Source: Ilumatobacteraceae bacterium (GTDB lineage Bacteria > Actinomycetota > Acidimicrobiia > Acidimicrobiales > Ilumatobacteraceae). From it: DNA of 8,952 nucleotides. A program made the position numbers and the translations under genes. The stretch covers positions 1-8,952 of the forward strand of contig JALOLG010000035.1 in assembly GCA_025456105.1 (NCBI GenBank), written 5' to 3'. Within the stretch, counting starts at the first letter, position 1; every line of letters begins with the position of its first letter. Below the pieces are notes generated by a model. The model had not been told where the DNA came from. It did not search any database and saw nothing but the letters and a program-made list of their open reading frames with translations. Positions 1-5,757 of the stretch are shown here, in pieces.

Positions 1-451
1 GCTCGCGGCGTGGGGGGTCGACCTCGACGGCGTCGTCCTGGCCGACGGGAGCGGTCTCAGCCTGGAGAACCGCGTTCGCTGCGACACGCTGCTCGACGTG
101 CTGCGACTCGCCCCACTGGACGGGGCCCTGCAGGCCGGGCTCCCGGTGGCGGGCACGGGTGCGGACGCCGGCACCCTCGGCGACGCCTTCGTGGGGTCGC
201 CCGTCGAGGGCCGGCTGCAGGCCAAGACCGGCACGCTCGACAACCCGCCGTTCAATGCCGACCCGCCGGCGGTGAAGGCGCTCGCGGGCTACCTGCCCGT
301 GGACGGGGGCGGACGGATCGAGTTCGCGCTCGTGCTGAACGGGCCGACCATCTCCGACCAGAGCGAGTACCGACCGGTGTGGGCGGAGCTGGCCGAGGCG
401 CTGGCGACGTACCCGGCCGGCCCCACGGTCGCGGAGCTGGGGCCACGATGA
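1..451 (+). CDS. dacB: D-Ala-D-Ala carboxypeptidase, PBP4 family, C-terminal part
   Basis: This is the C-terminal ~149 residues of a penicillin-binding protein 4 type DD-carboxypeptidase/endopeptidase, an extracytoplasmic enzyme that trims or cleaves peptidoglycan stem peptides. The reading frame is already open at base 2 and ends with TGA at 449-451; the start, the SxxK nucleophile and the SxN motif lie upstream of the window. Visible family hallmarks are an ADGSGLS-x-EN segment (about bases 41-70) and the KTGT box (from base 224), followed by the usual hydrophobic strand and a C-terminal helix. It is a paralogue of the next gene, and aligns with that gene's C-terminal third. Compared with it, this copy carries about nine extra residues (rich in Pro and Asn) directly after KTGT. 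Its stop overlaps the next start as ATGA. Family assignment is firm; the exact physiological role (carboxypeptidase versus endopeptidase) is not shown. Confidence 0.85.
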   Translation, partial: LAAWGVDLDGVVLADGSGLSLENRVRCDTLLDVLRLAPLDGALQAGLPVAGTGADAGTLGDAFVGSPVEGRLQAKTGTLDNPPFNADPPAVKALAGYLPVDGGGRIEFALVLNGPTISDQSEYRPVWAELAEALATYPAGPTVAELGPR

Positions 452-1860
452 GCCGTCGGCACCCGCTGGTCGGCCTCGTCGCCGTCGCCGCCGTGCCCGC
501 CGCGGCGCTGGCCGGGGTGTGGTGGTGGGCGGACGCCCAGGTCCCGGCCGCGGTCGAGCCGCCACCCACCACGGTGCCGCCGGCGCCGAACCCGCCTCTG
601 CGGACGGCCCTCACCGACTGGCGCCGCCTCCCAGGCCCCGTCGCCGACCAGGCGGCCGAGCGCGCCGGGCGTGCTGCCCTCGTGCCCGTCGCCGACTCGA
701 TCCCGGACGGGTCGTGCCTCGCCGTGCGCGACGCCGACGGCACCGTCCTCGCTGCCGCGAACGCATCGGTGCCCGTGATCCCGGCGAGCAACCAGAAGGT
801 GGTGACCGCAGCCGTGGCGCTCGAGGTGCTCGGGTCCGACCACCGCTTCGTCACCGAGGTGCGTGGCGGGCCGATCGGGCCCGACGGGACGCTGACCGGC
901 GACCTGCACCTGGTCGGTGGTGGCGATCCGCTCCTCGCATCGGCCGACGTCCGCGACGACGACACCCACCCGGCGTTCAACACGACCTCGTTCGACGCCC
1001 TGGCCGACCAGCTCGTGGCGGCGGGTCTGCGACGGGTCACCGGCGATCTGGTGGCCGACGGCACCCGCTACGACGAGGAGTTCGTGCTCCCCACGTGGGG
1101 CCCGGCGATCACCCGTGCCGAAGGTGGTCCCATCGGCGCGCTCCTGGTGAACGACGGTCGGATCGTCGGCAGCGGCGTCGGGCTCGACCCCAACCAGGCG
1201 GCGGCGGCCGAGCTCAACCGCCTGCTCACCGCTCGTGGGGTCGCGATCGATGGTCGCAACCGCACGGATCCGGCGCCGGACCTGCCGGTGCTGGCCCGCG
1301 TCGAGTCGGCACCGCTGCGCGACGTGGTGGACGAGCTGCTCACCACCAGCGACAACAACACCGCCGAGATGCTCGTGAAGGAGCTCGGGTACGCCACCGC
1401 CGGGGTGGGCACGACGGCCGCCGGGCTCGCGGCGATGCGCGACGTGCTGGCCGCGTGGGAGGTGCCGCTCGACGGCATCGTCCTGGCCGACGGCTCCGGG
1501 CTGTCGCGCGAGAACCGGCTCACCTGCGACGTGCTGCTGGCCGTGCTCGGGCGCCACGACGACGACGACCCGCTGGTGACCGGTCTGCCGGTCGCCGGAC
1601 TCGAGGGGACCATGCGCGACGAGCTGGCCGACAGCGAGGCGGCCGGCCGGTTGCGCGCGAAGACCGGCACGCTCACCGACGTGAAGGCGCTCACCGGGCG
1701 GCTCGACGACGGCGACCGGTACGACGTGGCGGTCGTCCTCAACGGCCCCGGTGTGTCCGACCCGGCCTCGCGCCCGTACCGCGCCACGTGGCGCTCGCTC
1801 GTCGATGCCGTGCTCGCCGGACCGTTCGGCCCCGACGCGTCGACGCTCGGGCCGCGCTGA
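448..1860 (+). CDS. dacB: D-Ala-D-Ala carboxypeptidase/endopeptidase, PBP4 family
   Basis: This 470-residue protein carries the full set of penicillin-binding protein motifs of the PBP4 (peptidase S13) family. These are the SxxK nucleophile motif SNQK at residues 114-117, the SDN motif at 301-303 (within TTSDNNTAEM), the conserved DGSGLSREN segment at 348-356 and the KTG box at 405-407. The long gap between SxxK and SDN is the inserted domain typical of PBP4. The N-terminus (Arg-Arg then hydrophobic residues about 7-27, then a Pro/Thr-rich linker to about 50) looks like a signal peptide or membrane anchor, so the enzyme should act outside the membrane on peptidoglycan pentapeptides or cross-links. 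The start chosen is ATG 448, overlapping the previous stop (ATGA), with GGAG at 433-436. The frame is open further upstream, but that extension is antisense-like, Arg-rich sequence over the upstream paralogue. Length is normal for actinobacterial members. Confidence 0.92.
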   Translation: MSRRHPLVGLVAVAAVPAAALAGVWWWADAQVPAAVEPPPTTVPPAPNPPLRTALTDWRRLPGPVADQAAERAGRAALVPVADSIPDGSCLAVRDADGTVLAAANASVPVIPASNQKVVTAAVALEVLGSDHRFVTEVRGGPIGPDGTLTGDLHLVGGGDPLLASADVRDDDTHPAFNTTSFDALADQLVAAGLRRVTGDLVADGTRYDEEFVLPTWGPAITRAEGGPIGALLVNDGRIVGSGVGLDPNQAAAAELNRLLTARGVAIDGRNRTDPAPDLPVLARVESAPLRDVVDELLTTSDNNTAEMLVKELGYATAGVGTTAAGLAAMRDVLAAWEVPLDGIVLADGSGLSRENRLTCDVLLAVLGRHDDDDPLVTGLPVAGLEGTMRDELADSEAAGRLRAKTGTLTDVKALTGRLDDGDRYDVAVVLNGPGVSDPASRPYRATWRSLVDAVLAGPFGPDASTLGPR

Positions 1861-1870
1861 GCCCTCCGGG

Positions 1871-1899
1871 TGGACCGGCGATCCCGTCGGTCGTACCGT
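1871..1899 (+). promoter_or_regulatory. Putative promoter for the LON-domain gene, leaderless type
   Basis: TGGACC at 1871-1876 matches the -35 consensus TTGACA at four of six positions. After exactly 17 bases comes TACCGT at 1894-1899, a TAnnnT actinobacterial -10. The GTG at 1906 follows the -10 by six bases, so transcription would begin at or next to the start codon. No Shine-Dalgarno sequence precedes this GTG, which agrees with leaderless initiation. This is inferred from spacing and consensus only. Confidence 0.4.
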
Positions 1900-1905
1900 C
1901 TGCTC

Positions 1906-2529
1906 GTGGCCGTGCTGCCGATGTTCCCCCTCGGCTCGGTGCTCCTCCCGGGCGAGGCGCTGCCGCTCCACGTCTTCGAGCCGAGGTACCGCCAGCTCGT
2001 CATCGACCTGCTCGCCGACGACGAGCACGATCCCGAGTTCGGCGTGGCCCTGATCGAGCGCGGCCACGAGGTGGGCGGCGGCGACGTCCGACGTGATGTC
2101 GGCACCGTCGCGCGCATGGTGCAGGTCGAGGCGCTCGACGGCGGGCGCTACGCCGTCGTCGCGGTCGGGGTGCGACGGATCCGCGTGCGGGCCTGGCTGC
2201 CCGACGACCCCTACCCGCTCGCCGACGTCGACGACTGGCCCGACGGCCACGCCGACACGGCGCAGCTCGCCATCGAGATCGCGGCGTCGCTCGCGCGCGT
2301 GCACCAGACCTACCGGCTCGCTGCCGAGCTCGGTGACGTCCCGGCCGGCGCCGATCTGCGGGTGAGCGACGACCCGCTGCTGGCGAGCTACCAGCTCGGC
2401 GCGATCGCGCCGATCGGGCCCGACGATCGCTATCGGGTCCTCGCAGCCGACACGCCGGCACAGCGACTCGCCGTGCTCGACGCGGCACTCGACGACGTCG
2501 AGGCAGTGCTCCGATTCCGGCAGTTCTGA
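1906..2529 (+). CDS. Stand-alone LON substrate-binding domain protein
   Basis: This 207-residue protein resembles the N-terminal domain of Lon protease (PF02190) but lacks the AAA+ and protease domains. The hallmark N-terminal strand and turn are present: LPMFPLGSVLLPG at residues 4-16, then LHVFEPRY at 21-28. These are followed by the mixed beta domain (GTVARMVQVE, YAVVAVGVRRIRV) and an alpha-helical C-terminal half. Such proteins are common in actinobacteria, are cytoplasmic, and their role is not established; binding of unfolded or specific protein substrates is inferred from Lon. GTG 1906 was chosen because it puts the conserved LPMFPLG block at the usual distance from the N-terminus and sits six bases after a TACCGT -10. 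Other in-frame starts are GTG 1870, GTG 1912 and ATG 1921. It lies 45 bases after dacB and 14 bases before the next gene. Confidence 0.85.
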   Translation: MAVLPMFPLGSVLLPGEALPLHVFEPRYRQLVIDLLADDEHDPEFGVALIERGHEVGGGDVRRDVGTVARMVQVEALDGGRYAVVAVGVRRIRVRAWLPDDPYPLADVDDWPDGHADTAQLAIEIAASLARVHQTYRLAAELGDVPAGADLRVSDDPLLASYQLGAIAPIGPDDRYRVLAADTPAQRLAVLDAALDDVEAVLRFRQF

Positions 2530-2543
2530 TAGAACGGCGGCTG

Positions 2544-2885
2544 ATGACCGCAGCCGATCCGACACCACCGAGGCGCGAGCCGGCTCCGAGCCTCACCCAG
2601 CTCGTCGAGCTGGTGACCGACTACGCCAAGCAGGAGACCCTCGACCCGATCAAGGGGGCCGGCCGCTGGATCGGGTTCGGCCTCGCCGGTGCCGCCACCC
2701 TCGGGATCGGACTCGCCATGGTGCTCCTCGGCGTCCTGCGGCTCCTGCAGACCGAGTGGGAGGCTGCCACCAGCGCAGCGTGGTCGTGGGTGGCCTACCT
2801 GATCGCACTGGTGCTGTGCCTCGTCTTCCTGGCGCTCACGATCTCCCGCATCAACACGTCCGCGCTCACGAAGGAGCACCGCTGA
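2544..2885 (+). CDS. Small two-helix membrane protein, holin-X/phage-holin-3_6-like
   Basis: This 113-residue protein has a Pro-rich cytosolic N-terminus, an amphipathic stretch (SLTQLVELVTDYAKQE, residues 16-31), and two hydrophobic helices at about residues 43-68 and 80-101. A short polar tail follows. The layout, including the helix ending in a conserved E just before the first membrane segment, resembles the 'putative actinobacterial holin-X' proteins (PF07332). Despite the name, these chromosomal proteins are usually not phage genes, and nothing nearby indicates a prophage. The function is unknown. ATG 2544 is 14 bases after the LON-domain gene. A weak -10-like TAGAAC (2530-2535) precedes it, but there is no clear Shine-Dalgarno. 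Its stop overlaps the next start by one base (TGATG), so the two are probably co-translated. The family call rests on my recollection of its features rather than an alignment. Confidence 0.75.
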   Translation: MTAADPTPPRREPAPSLTQLVELVTDYAKQETLDPIKGAGRWIGFGLAGAATLGIGLAMVLLGVLRLLQTEWEAATSAAWSWVAYLIALVLCLVFLALTISRINTSALTKEHR

Positions 2886-3100
2886 TGGCTGCCACCGGCA
2901 CGACCAGGATCTCGCGCGACGACGTCGAGCGCGCCTTCCAGGGGATCCAGGATCAGATCCAGGGCACCGTCGACGACAAGAAGCAGTCGGTGCTGGCGGC
3001 GGGGGCGACCGTGGCCGTGGTGCTGCTGCTGATCTTCTTCTTCCTCGGCAAGCGCGCGGGGCGCAAGAAGACCACCCTGGTCGAGATCCGACGGCTCTGA
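2885..3100 (+). CDS. Small single-pass membrane protein of unknown function
   Basis: This 71-residue protein has a polar, Gln/Asp-rich N-terminal half that could form an amphipathic helix (residues 10-35). One strongly hydrophobic helix follows at about 36-54 (ending LLLIFFFLG), then a basic stop-transfer tail KRAGRKK at 56-62. The positive-inside rule puts the C-terminus in the cytoplasm. I do not recognise a family. The start ATG 2885 shares its A with the preceding TGA, and the stop is followed after two bases by the next start. This indicates coupled translation with the holin-like membrane protein and the basic protein on either side, and suggests that the three act together at the membrane. 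Confidence 0.75.
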   Translation: MAATGTTRISRDDVERAFQGIQDQIQGTVDDKKQSVLAAGATVAVVLLLIFFFLGKRAGRKKTTLVEIRRL

Positions 3101-3102
3101 CC

Positions 3103-3384
3103 ATGGCTCGCCACCGCCACCGCACCCTGTCGCCGATCTTCCCCGCCGTCGCCTTCCGCGGCAGGGTCTTCTCACCGAGCTACTACGTCCGACGCCGTGC
3201 GCTCCGTGGCGGTCGGCACCGCAACATCGTCTGGCGGGCGGTCGCCCTGGCCATCTACGGCCGGGGTGCGCTGCGCGCCGTCTTCGGCCGGCATCCCGAG
3301 GTCGTGAGCATCGAGCGCCTCGAGCCGGGGCAGGCCGTGACGATCACCCGCCTGCACCAGGTGCGAGGTCGACGCGCCCGTTGA
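3103..3384 (+). CDS. Small, strongly basic protein of unknown function
   Basis: This 93-residue protein has a very high Arg/His content and no cysteine. The middle (residues 27-63) is an Arg-studded segment containing WRAVALAIYGRGALRAVFG at 44-62. That segment could be an amphipathic or short membrane-associating helix. The C-terminal part, HPEVVSIERLEPGQAVTITRL (64-84), reads like a beta-rich motif with a conserved-looking E-x-L-x-PGQ core. No catalytic motif or known domain is recognised. Nucleic-acid or anionic-lipid binding is possible from charge alone but is not shown. The start ATG 3103 is two bases after the preceding stop, and the gene ends ten bases before ttuB. It therefore lies between the membrane-protein pair and the tRNA-thiolation genes in one apparent operon. 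Confidence 0.7.
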   Translation: MARHRHRTLSPIFPAVAFRGRVFSPSYYVRRRALRGGRHRNIVWRAVALAIYGRGALRAVFGRHPEVVSIERLEPGQAVTITRLHQVRGRRAR

Positions 3385-3394
3385 GCCGCGAGCG

Positions 3395-3589
3395 ATGAAG
3401 GTCGTCCTGCGCAACCCCGTCCGCGAGGTGGACATCCCCGGTCCCCGGCCGGCCTACCTCGTGCTCGCCGACCTGGGCCTCGCCCGTGAGGCCCATCTGG
3501 TGATCCGCAACGGCACGCTCGTGCCGTCCGACGCGCGGCTCGAGGACGACGACCGGGTCGAGATCCGTCCGGTGATCTCGGGCGGATGA
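3395..3589 (+). CDS. ttuB: Ubiquitin-fold sulfur carrier protein, TtuB/ThiS/MoaD type
   Basis: This 64-residue beta-grasp protein ends in Ser-Gly-Gly (…RPVISGG), the diglycine tail that is adenylated by an E1-like enzyme and converted to a thiocarboxylate in sulfur carriers such as ThiS, MoaD, Urm1 and TtuB. The size, the N-terminal strand MKVVLRNP, the helix AYLVLADLGL (around residues 20-29) and the strand LVIRNGTLV (35-43) match TtuB/ThiS proteins. The stop overlaps the start of the next gene (ATGA, 3586-3589). That gene encodes a TtuA-type tRNA thiolase, which is the partner of TtuB in Thermus thermophilus, so TtuB is the preferred assignment over ThiS or MoaD. No E1-like activating enzyme or rhodanese is visible, so activation would rely on genes elsewhere. 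In Thermus, TtuB is also known to be conjugated to proteins; whether this one is cannot be told from sequence. Confidence 0.85.
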   Translation: MKVVLRNPVREVDIPGPRPAYLVLADLGLAREAHLVIRNGTLVPSDARLEDDDRVEIRPVISGG

Positions 3590-4572
3590 GCGCGACCGAT
3601 CGGCCGCGAGGCGGTCACCAGCCGTCGCGATGTCGCGTCTGCAAGGAGCCGGCGGTCATCGACCTGCCACGCCACAACGCGAACTTCTGCGCCGATCACT
3701 TCCTCGAGCTGTGCCGGCGCCAGGTCACCAAGGCGATCGAGCGGTTCGGCATGCTGGCGCCTGGCGAACGGGTCCTCGTCGCCGTCAGCGGCGGCAAGGA
3801 CTCCCTCGCGCTGTGGGACCTCCTCACCGACCTCGGCGTCGAGGCGGACGGGCTCTACGTCGGGCTCGGCATCGGGGACTACAGCGACACCAGCGGCGAG
3901 CACGCGCGCCGGTTCGCACGTGAGCGCGGCCTGGTGCTCACCGAGATCGACCTCCGCGACGAGTACGGCTACGACGTCCCGACGGCGGCCGTCGCCACCG
4001 GGCGGGTCCCGTGCTCGGCGTGCGGGCTCTCCAAGCGGCACCTCTTCGATCGAGCTGCCCGCGACGGCGGCTACCCGGTGGTGGCCACGGGGCACAACCT
4101 CGACGACGAGGCGGCGGTGCTCTACGGCAACACCCTGCGCTGGGACGTCGAGATGCTCGCCCGCCAGCTGCCGGTGCTCCCGGCTCGGGCCGGCTTCCCC
4201 CGCAAGGTGAAGCCGCTCGTGCGGCTCACCGAGCGCGAGACCGCGGCATGGTGCCTGGTGCGAGGGATCGACTACCTCGTCGAGGAGTGCCCGATGTCGG
4301 TCGGCAACAAGCACCTCGGCTACAAGGAGGCTCTCAACCGTCTGGAGGCCGAGTCACCCGGCGCCAAGGCGGCGTTCTACCTGGGCTTCCTCGATCGGAT
4401 GGCCCCGCTGCTCGCCGATCGCGCCGCGCAGGCGGTCGACGGCCTCGAACGCTGCCTGCGTTGCGGTGCCCCGACCACCTCGGAGATCTGCGCGTTCTGC
4501 CGGCTCGTCGAGCGCACCGCCGGGCACGGCCCGGTGCCGGTCGAGCTCGCCCTCGCACGGGGGCGTCGGTGA
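3586..4572 (+). CDS. ttuA: TtuA-type tRNA 2-thiolation enzyme (PP-loop, Fe-S)
   Basis: This 328-residue member of the TtuA/Ncs6/CTU1 branch of TtcA-like tRNA thiolases should adenylate the C2 oxygen of a tRNA uridine and replace it with sulfur. In Thermus TtuA the target is ribothymidine 54 in the T-loop. Visible features, in order, are an N-terminal zinc finger (C16, C19, C35, H38), the PP-loop ATP site SGGKDS at 68-73, and PCSACG with C143 and C146. TGHNLDDEA follows at about 169-177, then the third conserved cysteine C235 (EECPMS) and a C-terminal zinc finger CLRC(290-293)…CAFC(302-305). C143, C146 and C235 correspond to the three cysteines that hold the oxygen-sensitive [4Fe-4S] cluster in TtuA. 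The two zinc fingers separate it from TtcA (C32-specific) and favour the U54 or U34 branches. The upstream gene supplies a diglycine sulfur carrier. The start overlaps that gene's stop (ATGA), and the end overlaps trmI (GTGA). Confidence 0.9.
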   Translation: MSATDRPRGGHQPSRCRVCKEPAVIDLPRHNANFCADHFLELCRRQVTKAIERFGMLAPGERVLVAVSGGKDSLALWDLLTDLGVEADGLYVGLGIGDYSDTSGEHARRFARERGLVLTEIDLRDEYGYDVPTAAVATGRVPCSACGLSKRHLFDRAARDGGYPVVATGHNLDDEAAVLYGNTLRWDVEMLARQLPVLPARAGFPRKVKPLVRLTERETAAWCLVRGIDYLVEECPMSVGNKHLGYKEALNRLEAESPGAKAAFYLGFLDRMAPLLADRAAQAVDGLERCLRCGAPTTSEICAFCRLVERTAGHGPVPVELALARGRR

Positions 4573-5387
4573 GCCGGCCCCGGCCCGGCGACGGCCGGCC
4601 GCTCGAGGCGGGCGAGCGCGTCGTGCTGATCGACGGCAAGCGCCGGCGCTACCTGGTCACGCTGGCCGACGGCGGCGAGTTCCACAGCCACGCCGGCTTC
4701 GTGCCGCATGCGCTGATCATCGGCTCGTCCGAGGGCGCGACGGTGCGCAGCACGCGCGGTGCCGACTACCTCGTGATCCGCCCCACGCTCGAGGACTTCG
4801 TGGTCGAGATGCCCCGTGGCGCACAGGTGATCTACCCGAAGGACCTGGCCCCGATCTGCATGCTGGCCGACATCGGGCCGGGCGTGCGGGTGTTCGAGAG
4901 CGGCGTGGGCTCGGGCGCGCTGTCGATGACCATGCTGCGCTGGGGCGCGTCGATCGTGGGCTACGAGATCCGCGAGGACTTCGCCAACCGGGCCCGCAGC
5001 AACGTCCGGTCGTTCCTGGGCGACGACGAGGCGGCGCGCTACGACGTGCAGATCGCCGACAGCTACGCGGGCATCGATCCAGCGCTCGGGGCCTTCGACC
5101 GCGTGGTGCTCGACCTGCCCGAGCCCTGGCAGGTGGTGCCCCACGCCGCCACCGCGCTGCGCCCCGGCGGGATCCTCGTGGCCTACACCCCGTCGATCGT
5201 CCAGGCGGCCCAGACCCGTGAGGCGCTCGCACGCGGGGGATGGATCGACCCGCGCACGCTCGAGGTGCTGCACCGGGGGTGGTACGTCGAGGGCGCGGCC
5301 GTGCGACCGGATCACCGGATGGTGGCGCACACCGGGTTCCTCACCACGGCGCGCTGGGTGGGCTCAGCGGCTCAGGGCTCGATGTAG
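4569..5387 (+). CDS. trmI: tRNA (adenine-58-N1)-methyltransferase TrmI
   Basis: This 272-residue SAM-dependent enzyme methylates N1 of A58 in the tRNA T-loop. The N-terminal beta domain (GERVVLIDGKRRRYLVTL, then GGEFHSHAGF) and the linker RGAQVIYPKDLAPICML are characteristic. The SAM-binding glycine loop ESGVGSG is at residues 110-116 and is followed by VGYEIRED. DLPEPW at 182-187 holds the catalytic-site aspartate of the family. Length is close to Mycobacterium tuberculosis Rv2118c, about 280 residues. GTG 4569 is the start, because it overlaps the ttuA stop as GTGA and gives the normal N-terminus. The stop is TAG at 5385-5387, showing that TAG is used as a genuine terminator here. The last 16 bases overlap the 3' end of the convergent ferredoxin gene. 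In M. tuberculosis trmI also lies near mpa and dop, so the linkage to proteasome genes is an old actinobacterial arrangement. Confidence 0.93.
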   Translation: MSRPRPGDGRPLEAGERVVLIDGKRRRYLVTLADGGEFHSHAGFVPHALIIGSSEGATVRSTRGADYLVIRPTLEDFVVEMPRGAQVIYPKDLAPICMLADIGPGVRVFESGVGSGALSMTMLRWGASIVGYEIREDFANRARSNVRSFLGDDEAARYDVQIADSYAGIDPALGAFDRVVLDLPEPWQVVPHAATALRPGGILVAYTPSIVQAAQTREALARGGWIDPRTLEVLHRGWYVEGAAVRPDHRMVAHTGFLTTARWVGSAAQGSM

Positions 5388-5617
5388 ATGCACTCGCCGG
5401 GGCACTCCTCGGCGCTCTCGATCACGGCGTCGAGCTGGCCGTCGGGGATCTCGGCCATGCCCTCGGCGCCCTGCGGGTTGCCCTTGGCGGCGGCGAAGAT
5501 CTTGTCGCCCTCCTTCACGTAGGCGAGCCCGTCGTCGAGCAGGGTGAACACGTCGGGCGCGATCTCCTCGCACAGCCCGTCGCCGGTGCACAGATCCTGA
5601 TCGATCCAGACCTTCAT
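5372..5617 (-). CDS. Small ferredoxin with a CxxDxxC cluster motif
   Basis: This 81-residue soluble electron carrier has cluster ligands C10-TGD-GL-C16 (CxxDxxC) and C72-P, with an extra C76 in CPGEC. The DLCTGDGLCEEIAPDVF block is typical of actinobacterial single-cluster [3Fe-4S]/[4Fe-4S] ferredoxins. D13 sits where the fourth ligand would be. In Pyrococcus furiosus ferredoxin an Asp in that position ligates a [4Fe-4S] cluster, so either cluster type is possible here. The central region (30-66) is the insertion that replaces the second cluster. The start is ATG 5617, preceded by AGGAG (5629-5633 on the minus strand, 11-base spacing); an in-frame extension upstream to 5692 is unlikely. The gene is transcribed away from the ATPase gene from a shared 140-base region and runs tail to tail into trmI. 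Its redox partner is unknown. Confidence 0.9.
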   Translation of the reverse strand: MKVWIDQDLCTGDGLCEEIAPDVFTLLDDGLAYVKEGDKIFAAAKGNPQGAEGMAEIPDGQLDAVIESAEECPGECIYIEP

Positions 5618-5651
5618 GGTGGTGACATCTCCTCGTCTCGGGTCGGCTCCG

Positions 5652-5679
5652 AGTTTACACGGGGGTGATCGTGGAAACA
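5652..5679 (-). promoter_or_regulatory. Putative promoter of the ferredoxin gene
   Basis: Read on the minus strand, TAAACT (5652-5657) is a good TAnnnT -10, and TGTTTC (5674-5679) is a weak -35 candidate 16 bases upstream. The transcript would start near 5645 and carry the AGGAG ribosome site at 5629-5633. This is one of the few AT-richer patches in the region. The prediction is by consensus only. Confidence 0.4.
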
Positions 5680-5707
5680 TGATCCCACCCACGCACCACT
5701 CGATGGG

Positions 5708-5752
5708 TAGGGTGCTCGACAGGGGTCGGACGGACCCGACCTCGGGGGAGGA
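5708..5752 (+). promoter_or_regulatory. Putative -10 element and ribosome-binding site of the ATPase gene
   Basis: TAGGGT at 5708-5713 fits the actinobacterial -10 pattern and is identical to the hexamer in front of dop. No clear -35 is seen about 17 bases upstream. The transcript would have a leader of roughly 40 bases, ending in GGGGGAGGA (5744-5752). That is a strong Shine-Dalgarno five bases before GTG 5758, and it fixes the start codon. Unlike dop and the LON-domain gene, this gene is therefore not leaderless. Confidence 0.45.
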
Positions 5753-5757
5753 CCACC

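Noticed and set aside
10..447. In-frame N-terminal extension of the second DacB
   Set aside because: The extension is Arg/Gly/Pro-rich shadow sequence over the coding frame of the first DacB, and ATG 448 begins a proper signal peptide.
289..2568. Very long minus-strand open frame opposite dacB and the LON-domain gene
   Set aside because: It is a shadow of high-GC codon usage on the plus strand: composition is Arg/Gly/Val/His-rich without any domain, and it crosses three well-supported genes.
2544..2885. Prophage remnant suggested by the holin-like protein
   Set aside because: No integrase, lysin, capsid or attachment site is nearby, base composition matches the neighbours, and holin-X-like proteins are common chromosomal genes in actinobacteria.
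3395..3589. The diglycine protein as Pup itself
   Set aside because: Pup is an intrinsically disordered, Glu-rich protein ending in GGQ or GGE; this protein has beta-grasp strand pattern and ends in SGG.
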